Position numbers and translations under genes: made by a program. Positions 17,989-27,236 of a stretch of DNA of 64,000 bases are shown in pieces. The DNA lies in NCBI GenBank assembly GCA_963783175.1, contig CAWANG010000051.1:1-64000 (forward strand), in the 5' to 3' direction. The notes beneath the pieces are model-generated. The model ran no database searches and was not told the origin of the DNA. It saw nothing but the letters and a program-made list of their open reading frames with translations. Numbering within the stretch: position 1 is the first letter of the stretch; the number at the start of each line of letters is the position of its first letter. The DNA is from Roseiarcus sp963783175. GTDB lineage: Bacteria > Pseudomonadota > Alphaproteobacteria > Rhizobiales > Beijerinckiaceae.

Positions 17989-19617
17989 CTACGTCACCAC
18001 GCTCGGCGCCTTGCGCCCCGTCCACTTTTCGATCTCCGCCAAACTCCGGGAAAGCGCGATGAGCCCTTCGAGCGCGGCCTGAGTCTCCTGATCAAGCTTG
18101 CCTGACGGCGGCTCGTAGTGCTCGATATAGACGCGCAGCGTCGCCCCGACTGTGCCGGTGCCGCTGAGGCGGTAGACGATTCGCGATCCGCCTTCGAACA
18201 TGACGCGCACGCCTTGATGGTCGGCTTCGGAATGGTCGACCGGGTCGTGATAGGCGAAATCGTCCGCAGCCTCGACCTTGTGGGCGCCAAAGCTCTGGCC
18301 CGGCAGGGTCTTGGTCGCCTCGCGCAGCGCGTCCATGAGCCGGTTCGCCGCGCCAAGATCGATCTCCTCATAATCATGGCGGGTGTAATAGTTGCGCCCG
18401 TAGGTGCGCCAGTGCTCGTTCACGAGGTCTTTGACGGAGATCCGGCGCCTGGCGAGAATGTTGAGCCAGAACAGCACCGCCCACACCCCGTCCTTCTCGC
18501 GGATGTGGTTCGAGCCGGTACCGAAGCTTTCCTCGCCGCACAGCGTCGCGAGGCCGGCGTCGAGCAGGTTGCCAAAGAACTTCCACCCCGTCGGGGTCTC
18601 GTAGTGGCGGATGCCGATCTTGGCCGCGACCCGGTCGCTAGCGGCGCTGGTCGGCATTGAGCGGGCGACGCCGGCGAGGCCCTTGGCGTAGCCCGGCGCG
18701 AGCGTCGCGTTGGCGGCGAGGATCGCAAGCGAATCGGACGGCGTGACATAGACCCCTCGACCCAGGATCATGTTGCGGTCGCCGTCGCCGTCGGAGGCGG
18801 CGCCAAAATCCGGGGCGCTCGGCGACAGCATGAGGTCGTAGAGGTCCTTGGCGTAGACCGGATTGGGATCCGGATGATGGCCGCCGAAATCGGGCAAGGG
18901 CGTGCCATTGACGACCGTGCCCGCTCCCGATTTGAGGTCGCCCTCGAAGATGGCATGGGCGTAGGGACCGGTGACGGCGTGCAGGGCGTCGTAGTGGATC
19001 CGGAAGCCTGAAGCGAACAGGGAGCGGATGGCGTCGAAATCGAACAGGGTCTTCATCAGCGACAAATATTGGGTCACCGGGTCAACCACCTCGATCGCCA
19101 TGTCCTCGACCTTGACCGTTCCAAGCCGGTCGATGTCGATGTCCGGCGTTTCGGAGATCTTGTAGGCCGAGATCGTCTTGCTCTTGGCGAAGATCGCCTC
19201 GGTGACGTTCTCGGGGGCCGGGCCGCCCGCGCCGATGTTGTACTTCACGCCGAAATCCCCATGCGGTCCGCCGGGATTGTGGCTCGCGGAGAGGATGATG
19301 CCCCCGAAAGCGTGGATTGCGCGGATCAAAGCCGACACGGCCGGGGTCGCGAGAATGCCGCCCTGGCCGACGACAATGCGGCCGAAGCCGTTGGCGGCGG
19401 CGATCTTGACGACGATCTGGATTGCTTCGCGGTTGAAGAACCGGCCGTCACCGCCGAGCACCAGCGTCTGGCCTTGAAACCCCTCGAGCAAGTCGAAAAT
19501 CGACTGGACGAAATTTTCGAGGTAGCCAGGCTGCTGAAACACCGGAACCTGCTTGCGCAATCCCGAGGTGCCCGGCCTCTGGTCGGGGAACGGCCTAGTG
19601 GCGACGGTTCGGATCAT
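17989..19617 (-). CDS. pgm: Phosphoglucomutase (alpha-D-glucose phosphate-specific)
   Basis: A 542-residue enzyme interconverting glucose-1-phosphate and glucose-6-phosphate. The N-terminus has FPDQRPGTSGLRK, the phosphoserine loop is LSASHNPGGPHGDFG near residue 115, the Mg-binding loop is DGDGDRNMI near residue 290, the sugar-specificity loop is CGEESFGTGS near residue 365, and the phosphate-binding loop is RLSGTGTVGATLRVY near residue 500. The length fits the Pgm1-like family. It is divergent from glmM, the related phosphoglucosamine mutase. Confidence 0.96.
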   Translation of the reverse strand: MIRTVATRPFPDQRPGTSGLRKQVPVFQQPGYLENFVQSIFDLLEGFQGQTLVLGGDGRFFNREAIQIVVKIAAANGFGRIVVGQGGILATPAVSALIRAIHAFGGIILSASHNPGGPHGDFGVKYNIGAGGPAPENVTEAIFAKSKTISAYKISETPDIDIDRLGTVKVEDMAIEVVDPVTQYLSLMKTLFDFDAIRSLFASGFRIHYDALHAVTGPYAHAIFEGDLKSGAGTVVNGTPLPDFGGHHPDPNPVYAKDLYDLMLSPSAPDFGAASDGDGDRNMILGRGVYVTPSDSLAILAANATLAPGYAKGLAGVARSMPTSAASDRVAAKIGIRHYETPTGWKFFGNLLDAGLATLCGEESFGTGSNHIREKDGVWAVLFWLNILARRRISVKDLVNEHWRTYGRNYYTRHDYEEIDLGAANRLMDALREATKTLPGQSFGAHKVEAADDFAYHDPVDHSEADHQGVRVMFEGGSRIVYRLSGTGTVGATLRVYIEHYEPPSGKLDQETQAALEGLIALSRSLAEIEKWTGRKAPSVVT

Positions 19618-19805
19618 GGGCGGCGTCCTCCTGCGCTCGCTTCTGGGCGACAGTCAGCCACTGTAGGCGCCCGCTCTGCCCCGAGCAACGGCTGCTTGGA
19701 TCGTTAACGGGTAGCAACGAATTGTGAAACTTTATTGGACAAATATGCGATATGAAGCTGATCGCTTTGAGTCCCTATTCGTTTCGCGGCGGGGAATCCA
19801 CACGC

Positions 19806-21146
<1,341 letters not shown>

Positions 21147-21160
21147 GATCGCGACGCGGC

Positions 21161-21643
21161 TCAGCGCGCCGCGTCTTGGGCGACCCAGTAGGCGAGCGCC
21201 TGGGTCAGCTCGCGCACGCGATCGCGGTTCGATTGCTCGATCATCGTCTGATCGACCGGCGAGGGATAGTAGCTGTTCGTCGCGCGGACCGGCATTTCGA
21301 CCCCATTGATCGTCGCGACGCCTTGGATCGTATCGATGGACGAACCGGCCGGTCCGATTCCCCCGGAGCTCGGACCGAGGGTCAGGTAATCGACCCGGAC
21401 GGACAGGTTGCCGGGCGCCATTCGACCGGCGAGATTTTGGGCCAGCTGCCCAGGGAGAAATCCCGCCACCCAGGTCGCGGTCGGATCACCCGCATTGGCG
21501 CGTAGCGGCTCGACATCGACGTGAACTCCGGGCGACGAGATCCTGGCGCGAGCATGCACGCCGTGCGAAGCCGCGGGGCCCGCAAGGGTCATGGCGCCCA
21601 GCGCCGCAAACGCAACCCAGCGCGCCAGTTTCGACGTGAACAT
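21161..21643 (-). CDS. Exported protein of unknown function
   Basis: A 160-residue protein with a signal peptide (RWVAFAALGAMTLAGPAASHG). The mature part is beta-rich and without cysteines or catalytic motifs. The C-terminus is helical (ELTQALAYWVAQDAAR). GGAGG sits 7 bases upstream of ATG 21643, supporting the start. It is convergent with glmM, 14 bases from its stop. No family recognised. Confidence 0.72.
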   Translation of the reverse strand: MFTSKLARWVAFAALGAMTLAGPAASHGVHARARISSPGVHVDVEPLRANAGDPTATWVAGFLPGQLAQNLAGRMAPGNLSVRVDYLTLGPSSGGIGPAGSSIDTIQGVATINGVEMPVRATNSYYPSPVDQTMIEQSNRDRVRELTQALAYWVAQDAAR

Positions 21644-21858
21644 GATTGAGCCTCCGAGGAGACGCGCAGCGCGAGCGGCGCCAACTCATGAGCAATGGCG
21701 TCGTTACGCAATATGGGCCGTTTTGGATCAGGCCCAAGGCGGCCGCGGCAGCGGAATGCTAAAGAATTGTTAACCCGGCGAAAAAAAAGCCGCTTTTAAA
21801 TTCCGCGAATCACACTAACATGTTTGGCGTCGTCAACCAGCCGAAAGGAGGTGATCCA

Positions 21859-21933
21859 GTGTCTCATTGTCTTCCGTCCCGCGTGATCGAAGAGGCCTGG
21901 GTTATTGTCCGTGCGAAGGAATTTCGCGCATAG
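21859..21933 (+). CDS. Candidate 24-residue small protein with an extended Shine-Dalgarno
   Basis: GTG 21859 opens a 24-codon frame, beginning MSHCLPSRVIEEAW and ending EFRA before TAG. The preceding 14 bases AAAGGAGGTGATCC (21844-21857) are the exact complement of the usual 3' end of bacterial 16S rRNA, with GGAGG 7 bases from the GTG. A strong intrinsic terminator starts 56 bases after the stop, so the transcript is probably near 200 nt and carries this ORF alone. The function is unknown; it may instead be a dual-function or regulatory RNA. Confidence 0.6.
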   Translation: MSHCLPSRVIEEAWVIVRAKEFRA

Positions 21934-21988
21934 CACTCGCTAGGCAAGAACCTTAGGGCGCCAGCGAGCTAGCGTGGGCGCGACAATG

Positions 21989-22027
21989 GAAGGGCCGTTC
22001 CAGACAGGAGCGGCCCTTCTCATTTTC
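21989..22027 (+). terminator. Intrinsic terminator after the small ORF
   Basis: GAAGGGCCG and CGGCCCTTC form a stem that continues through TTCC/GGAG to a 5-base loop (AGACA), followed by CTCATTTTC. It is placed to end the short transcript carrying the 24-codon ORF. Confidence 0.8.
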
Positions 22028-22065
22028 AGTCTGAACGGTCGGATCCGTCCGAGCCGAAAGGAAGA

Positions 22066-22095
22066 GGGCGCCGGCCTCGAGCCGGCGCCCCTTTC
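22066..22095 (-). terminator. Hairpin terminator downstream of actP
   Basis: A perfect 10-base stem GGGCGCCGGC/GCCGGCGCCC with loop CTCGA lies 24 bases beyond the actP stop codon. On the minus strand it is followed by the pyrimidine-rich TCTTCCTTTC. It may also act on the plus strand. Confidence 0.65.
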
Positions 22096-22119
22096 GTGTC
22101 ACGGCTGGCCGAGCCACCC

Positions 22120-23790
22120 TTAATGGGCGGTCGCGACGTCGGCGCCAATGCCCGTCTGCGAGCGGACATACTGCGCTTCGAACGCCGCCTGCTCCGTCGT
22201 CGCCGCCCTCGAACTGTCGGTCACCGAGAACAGCCAGCAGCAGAAGAAGGACAGCGGGATGGTGAAGAGGGCCGGCGATACGTAGGGGAACAAGGCCGAG
22301 CCTTTCGGGTAGCCGAACACCGTCTCCCAGACGCCGGGACTGACGATCGTCAGCACCAGCGCGCTGATGAGGCCGACGAAACCGCCGATCACCGCGCCGC
22401 GCGTGGTGAGCCCCTTCCACATGATCGAGAGCAGCAACACCGGAAAATTGGCGCTCGCCGCAACCGCAAACGCCAGGCCGACCATGAAGGCGACATTGAT
22501 CTTCTCGAATATGACGCCGAGAATGATCGCGACAATGCCGAGCACGACAGTGGTGATGCGCGAAACGCGCACTTCCGTCGCCTCGTCGACGTTCCCGTGC
22601 CGGAACACGCTGGCGTAGAGGTCATGGCTGACCGCGCTCGCGCCAGACAGAGTGAGGCCGGACACGACCGCAAGTATCGTCGCGAAGGCGACTGCGGCGA
22701 TAAAGCCCTTCATCAGATCCCCGCCGACCGCCTGCGCAAGATGGATCGCGGGCATATTGCCGCCGCCGAGCAGCGCGCCCTTGATGTCATTGCCGACGTG
22801 ATAGGCCGGATTGGTCGACACCAGCACGATCGCGCCGAAGCCGATGATGAAGGTCAGGATGTAGAAATAACCGATGAAGGTGGTCGCCCAGAACACCGAC
22901 TTGCGCGCTTCCTTGGCGTTGGCGACGGTGAAGAAGCGCATGAGGATGTGCGGGAGACCCGCGGTGCCGAACATCAGCGCCATGCCGAGCGAGATCGCAT
23001 TGATCGGGTTGGCCACCTGCGGCCCGGGCGTCAGGATCTTGGCGTGGCCCGGATGGACCTCGACCGCCTTGGCGATCAGGGCGTTGAAGTCGAAACCGAA
23101 CTGCGCCAGCACGAGCAGCGCCATCAACGTCGACCCGCCGAGCAACAGCCCCGCCTTGATGATCTGCACCCAGGTCGTGGCGATCATGCCGCCGAAGGTG
23201 ACGTAGATGACCATGAGAACGCCGACTACGATGACGGCCCACAGATAAGGCAGGCCGAACAGGAGCTCGATCAGCTGCCCGGCGCCAACCATCTGCGCGA
23301 TCAGATAGAGGGCGACGACGACCAGGGTGCCCGTCGCCGCCATCGCCCGAATCGGCGTCGCCTGGAGACGATAGGACACGACGTCTGCGAAAGTGAACCG
23401 GCCAAGGTTGCGCAGCGGCTCGGCCATCAGGAACATGATGAAAGGCCAGCCAACGAGGAAACCGATCGAATAGATGAGGCCGTAATAGCCGAAGCTGTAG
23501 ACCAGCGCGACGATGCCGAGGAACGAGGCCGCCGACATATAATCGCCGGCGATCGCCAGACCGTTCTGCATCCCGGTGATCCCGCCGCCGGCGGCATAGA
23601 AGTCCTTGGTCGTTCGCGTGTGCTGCGCCGCCCAATACGTGATGCCGAGCGTCACAATGACAAACGCGAGGAAAATGAGGATGGCGTTCCAGTTCGTCGG
23701 CTGGACCGTTGCCGCGTCGGCGGCGTAGGCCGACCCCGAAAGGAGGCCGAAAGCGGCGGCTAGGACGCCTGTGCGAATAAGGTCTTTCAT
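22120..23790 (-). CDS. actP: Cation/acetate symporter
   Basis: About 556 residues with an N-terminal leader-like segment and thirteen or so hydrophobic segments of the sodium:solute symporter family. Motifs include FYAAGGGITGMQNGLAIAGD, GLPHILMRFFTV and the WAAQHTRTTKDF loop, typical of ActP, which takes up acetate and other short acids. The ATG at 23790 shares its A with the TGA stop of the preceding DUF485 gene (TGATG), so the two are translationally coupled. An upstream in-frame GTG at 23793 is the only alternative. Confidence 0.94.
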   Translation of the reverse strand: MKDLIRTGVLAAAFGLLSGSAYAADAATVQPTNWNAILIFLAFVIVTLGITYWAAQHTRTTKDFYAAGGGITGMQNGLAIAGDYMSAASFLGIVALVYSFGYYGLIYSIGFLVGWPFIMFLMAEPLRNLGRFTFADVVSYRLQATPIRAMAATGTLVVVALYLIAQMVGAGQLIELLFGLPYLWAVIVVGVLMVIYVTFGGMIATTWVQIIKAGLLLGGSTLMALLVLAQFGFDFNALIAKAVEVHPGHAKILTPGPQVANPINAISLGMALMFGTAGLPHILMRFFTVANAKEARKSVFWATTFIGYFYILTFIIGFGAIVLVSTNPAYHVGNDIKGALLGGGNMPAIHLAQAVGGDLMKGFIAAVAFATILAVVSGLTLSGASAVSHDLYASVFRHGNVDEATEVRVSRITTVVLGIVAIILGVIFEKINVAFMVGLAFAVAASANFPVLLLSIMWKGLTTRGAVIGGFVGLISALVLTIVSPGVWETVFGYPKGSALFPYVSPALFTIPLSFFCCWLFSVTDSSRAATTEQAAFEAQYVRSQTGIGADVATAH

Positions 23791-24104
23791 CACTTTCCTC
23801 CGCGATTGTTGGCGCCGACAATCGCACTTGTCAGGTCGTCGTACTCGGCATTGGCCCGCATGACGTAAATGCCGGTCAGCAGGATTGAGGCAAGGATGAT
23901 CGCGAGCCCGAGGACGATGCCAACCGTTATCGACCCGGTGAGCGGAATCGCGATTATCGACGGCGCAAACGCGACGATCGCGATGTACCCGTAGTACATC
24001 ACGAGGGTTATGATGGTCAGAGTCCAGCCAAGCGACTTTCGTTCTGACACGAGCTTCAGGTAGTTCGGATCGTTTTCGATCCGACTCAGGCTTGTCTTAT
24101 CCAT
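23790..24104 (-). CDS. DUF485 membrane protein, partner of ActP
   Basis: A 104-residue protein with two membrane helices (TLTIITLVMYYGYIAIVAF and VGIVLGLAIILASILLTGIY) after an N-terminal RIENDPNYLKLVSERK, the usual DUF485 opening. Members are regularly encoded directly before actP and may assist the permease. GGGAGGA lies just upstream of ATG 24104. It overlaps the actP start by one base. Confidence 0.92.
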   Translation of the reverse strand: MDKTSLSRIENDPNYLKLVSERKSLGWTLTIITLVMYYGYIAIVAFAPSIIAIPLTGSITVGIVLGLAIILASILLTGIYVMRANAEYDDLTSAIVGANNRGGK

Positions 24105-24544
24105 CAATTCCTCCCTAAACTTCACTACGACTGTTCACGATGTCGAAGCGCTTTCGCCAACACTTCCGAAGCCCTGAACGGAGCTCATCGGAAGGGCTTG
24201 CTAACGCTTCCCGACTGCCCGACGAGGCTCGCGCCGGTCCGGCCGAGCGGAATCCCATATTTACGACCGATTCTGACCGCTATTTTGCTTCTATTTCAAC
24301 GCCGCGTCGACCCTCCGGCCCTACAACCTTCGTCTACCGAGCCGCCTGCGGTCGGGGAAAGTTTGTGCCAGCGCCGCCAATCAGCTAGATTGGCGAAAGG
24401 GGGCTGACCCCCGGTCCGGACGAGTCCAATGCTTGGGTTTCGCGGTCCGACTCCCCATATTCCGGGCCTGCCATCGCGGCTTCACCAGGACAGCCACCAG
24501 AAAAGGCCACGAGAATGGATTTCCTCAAGCCACGGTCGCACCGC
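24105..24544. other. Divergent intergenic region between DUF485-actP and purC
   Basis: About 440 bases with no gene I can support. Short open frames exist but lack ribosome binding sites and have shadow-like composition. It must contain promoters for both directions; none was recognised with confidence. Confidence 0.5.
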
Positions 24545-25309
24545 ATGAACCGCCGCCGACGCATTTATGAAGGCAAGGCCAAGGTCCTCTACGAGGGCCC
24601 GGAGCCCGGCACCCTCATCCAGCATTTCAAGGATGACGCGACCGCGTTCAACGCCAAGAAGCATGAGGTGATCGAGGGCAAGGGCGTTCTCAACAATCGA
24701 ATCTCGGAATACGTCTTCCAGCGCCTCAACGACATCGGCGTGCCGACGCATTTCATCCGCAGAATCAACATGCGCGAGCAACTGATCCGCGAGGTCGAGA
24801 TCATTCCGCTCGAAGTCGTCGTGCGCAATGTCGCGGCGGGGTCGCTGTCGACCCGCCTCGGCCTCGAAGAGGGCACGCAATTGCCGCGGTCGATCATCGA
24901 GTTCTACTACAAGAACGATCAGCTGAACGATCCGATGGTGTCCGAAGAGCACATCACTGCCTTCGGCTGGGCCGCGCCGCAGGAGATCGACGACATCATG
25001 GCGCTGGCGATTCGGGTCAACGACTTCCTGTCGGGCCTGTTCCTGGGCGTCGGCATCCGGCTCGTCGACTTCAAGATCGAGACCGGGCGCTTATGGGAGG
25101 GCGAGAACATGCGAATCGTGCTCGCCGACGAGATCAGCCCGGACTCATGCCGGCTGTGGGACGTCAAGACCAACGACAAGCTCGACAAGGACCGCTTCCG
25201 CAAGGATCTCGGCGGGATGATCGAGGCTTATACCGAGGTCGCCCGCAGGCTCGGGGTCGTCCAGGAGAACGAATACGCGCGCGCCGATGGGCCCCGGCTG
25301 GTGAAGTAG
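24545..25309 (+). CDS. purC: SAICAR synthetase (phosphoribosylaminoimidazole-succinocarboxamide synthase)
   Basis: A 254-residue enzyme of purine synthesis joining aspartate to CAIR with ATP. It starts MNRRRRIYEGKAKVLYEG, as in rhizobial PurC, and carries IPLEVVVRNVAAGSL near residue 95 and the signature LVDFKIE near residue 177, followed by ADEISPDSCRLWD. The start at 24545 matches family length; ATG 24515 is an alternative. No other pur gene is adjacent. Confidence 0.95.
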   Translation: MNRRRRIYEGKAKVLYEGPEPGTLIQHFKDDATAFNAKKHEVIEGKGVLNNRISEYVFQRLNDIGVPTHFIRRINMREQLIREVEIIPLEVVVRNVAAGSLSTRLGLEEGTQLPRSIIEFYYKNDQLNDPMVSEEHITAFGWAAPQEIDDIMALAIRVNDFLSGLFLGVGIRLVDFKIETGRLWEGENMRIVLADEISPDSCRLWDVKTNDKLDKDRFRKDLGGMIEAYTEVARRLGVVQENEYARADGPRLVK

Positions 25310-25793
25310 GGGCGGCTTGGTTCCCGCAGAATAGGCCCTGCGAGCGCGCGCTGACCGCGCGCGTTCGGCTTGCCCGCAAGCCCATATTCAGCGAGAAGCA
25401 ATCCGAAGCCGATCGGACGGGCCGCAGTTCTCGAACCTGCGATGAATTCCGGCGGCCCATCAGGGGGGCGTCCTAACATATGTGGGGGCTGCGCGTGCGT
25501 CTCGGCCTGCGATCCACACCGACGCGCCGTGCTCGAAAACCGGCAGGCTGCAGCTCGTCCAGGCTGCGGTGACGCGCAAGTGAAGCGTTGACGCCCTCAT
25601 GGCCGTCAATGTCAGTGAGAGATGGGTCGGCGGGCGGAAGACTTTCGGCTAGGCCCGGCGCAAAGCCACCGAATTCATCCTTCGAGAATCACGCGAACAT
25701 ACTGACCCTTCCTGGACCCTCCGGCAGCAATTCCGATCAAGCGGGCGGCGACGGTCTTTGGTACGTGGCTCGCATGCTTCGTTGGGAGCCGAC
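25310..25793. other. Intergenic region between purC and the AraC/GyrI regulator
   Basis: About 484 bases. A GC hairpin (GCGCGCG/CGCGCGC, 25341-25360) lies just after purC and may end its transcript although no T-run follows. The rest shows no gene, RNA or repeat I can support. Confidence 0.5.
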
Positions 25794-26651
25794 ATGGAAA
25801 GCGTTCGAAAAGCGCTATGGGTCGTGGAGAGCCGGTTCGGAGGCGCGGTGTCGCTCGACGAATTGTCCCGGGTTGCTGGAATATCCCGCTACCACTTCGC
25901 CCATGTGTTCGCGATGGCGACCGGCCAGTCCGCGATGCGCTACACGCGCGGCCGGCGATTGAGCGAGGCAGCTCGGGTGCTTGCGAACGGCGGCCCTGAC
26001 ATCCTCCTGACCATCGCTCTGGATTTCGGCTATGGGTCCCACGGAGCTTTCACCCGAGCGTTCCGCGACCAGTTTGGAATCACCCCCGAAGCGGTTCGCG
26101 CGCAACGCCATCTCGATAACGTCAATCTGGTGGAGGCAATCAAAATGGATGACGGTGTGATCACGACCTTGGCGCCGCCGAGCATTGAGCAACGCGGGTT
26201 GTTGCTGATCGCAGGCCTCGGCGGAAAGTATTCCTCCGACACCCACCAAAACATTCCGGCTTTGTGGCAGCGCTTGCAACCCCATCTCGGCAACGTCGCT
26301 GGGCAAGTTTTTGCGGGGGGCGGCGGTAAAGGGGGGCGGACGTTTGGCGTCTGCTACAACATCGACGATGACTGTAACTTCGACTATCTCGCCGGCGTAG
26401 AGGTGTCCGGATTCTCCGACCTCCCCGCCGAATTTGCGCGATTGCGCATTCCCGCCCACCGCTACGCCATATTTACGCACCGCGAACACGTTTCGACCAT
26501 GCATAACGTCGAAATGACGATCTGGACAAAGTGGCTGCCCGACTCGGGCTACGAAGCTGTCGATGCGCCTTACCTCGAATATTACGGCGAGGAATTCGAC
26601 GGGCGAACCGGCCTTGGCGGTTACCAAATCTGGATACCGATCAAGACATAA
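25794..26651 (+). CDS. AraC-family regulator with GyrI-like effector domain
   Basis: A 285-residue protein. Residues 1-110 are an AraC-type DNA-binding domain with two helix-turn-helix units (SLDELSRVAGISRYHFAHVF and LLTIALDFGYGSHGAFTRAF). Residues 125-285 form a GyrI-like (AraC_E_bind) small-molecule domain ending GGYQIWIPIK. Such proteins activate efflux or detoxification genes in response to drugs. GGGAG sits 6 bases before ATG 25794. No obvious target is adjacent except the cupin downstream. Confidence 0.9.
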   Translation: MESVRKALWVVESRFGGAVSLDELSRVAGISRYHFAHVFAMATGQSAMRYTRGRRLSEAARVLANGGPDILLTIALDFGYGSHGAFTRAFRDQFGITPEAVRAQRHLDNVNLVEAIKMDDGVITTLAPPSIEQRGLLLIAGLGGKYSSDTHQNIPALWQRLQPHLGNVAGQVFAGGGGKGGRTFGVCYNIDDDCNFDYLAGVEVSGFSDLPAEFARLRIPAHRYAIFTHREHVSTMHNVEMTIWTKWLPDSGYEAVDAPYLEYYGEEFDGRTGLGGYQIWIPIKT

Positions 26652-26801
26652 GTTCACACGATCGCGAACTTCCGCTTGGCAGTCGAAATTGGTCCGACTG
26701 AATTCGGTTTGACCCACGAAGAGCGCGCTTCGGCTTCATTGCGCCGCCGCGCGCCTCGCTCTAAGTCGCATCAGCGCAATCAACCCCACAAAGAGGCTTC
26801 C

Positions 26802-27227
26802 ATGTCGGGTACCGCAACCACCGAGCGTCCCGCCACATGCGTTTGCCTGCGCGCGGGCAATTCGTTTGTCGGCAAGCAGGGCTTCACCTACGCCGCCGCG
26901 ATTGCCGCCGAAACCGTGGGCTCCTCGGCCATCCACATGCAGCTACTCACCGTCCCGCCGGGCGCACGCGCAAAAGCGCACAAGCACGAGGCGCACGAAA
27001 CGGCGCTTTATGTGCTGACCGGCCAGGTGGGCATGTATTATGGGGAAAATCTTGAGAACCACATGGTCACGCGCGCGGGGGACTTCGTCTACATTCCCGC
27101 CAACACGCCGCACCTGCCCTACAACATGAGCCAAACCGAGCCGGCGACCGCCGTCGTTTCGCGCACCGATCCCAACGAGCAGGAAAGCGTGGTCATGCTG
27201 CCTGAGCTCGACGCGATCCACCCCTGA
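26802..27227 (+). CDS. Cupin-domain protein
   Basis: A 141-residue protein with one cupin barrel. The metal-site motif is KAHKHEAHETALYVLTGQVG and the second motif is GDFVYIPANTPHLPYN. Small cupins of this kind bind metal ions and may act as isomerases or dioxygenases; nothing identifies the substrate. ATG 26802 was chosen because the upstream extension is low in structure and GAGG precedes it. It is convergent with acnA, 9 bases from its stop. Confidence 0.82.
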   Translation: MSGTATTERPATCVCLRAGNSFVGKQGFTYAAAIAAETVGSSAIHMQLLTVPPGARAKAHKHEAHETALYVLTGQVGMYYGENLENHMVTRAGDFVYIPANTPHLPYNMSQTEPATAVVSRTDPNEQESVVMLPELDAIHP

Positions 27228-27236
27228 GGCGGACGC

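Noticed and set aside
22096..23763. A 555-codon plus-strand frame
   Set aside because: It mirrors actP; the composition is shadow-like and has no ribosome site or motif.
25425..25450. A T-arm-like sequence (GCAGGTTCGAGA on the minus strand)
   Set aside because: No acceptor, D or anticodon arm fits around it and the stem has a mismatch, so it is not a tRNA or a convincing tRNA fragment.
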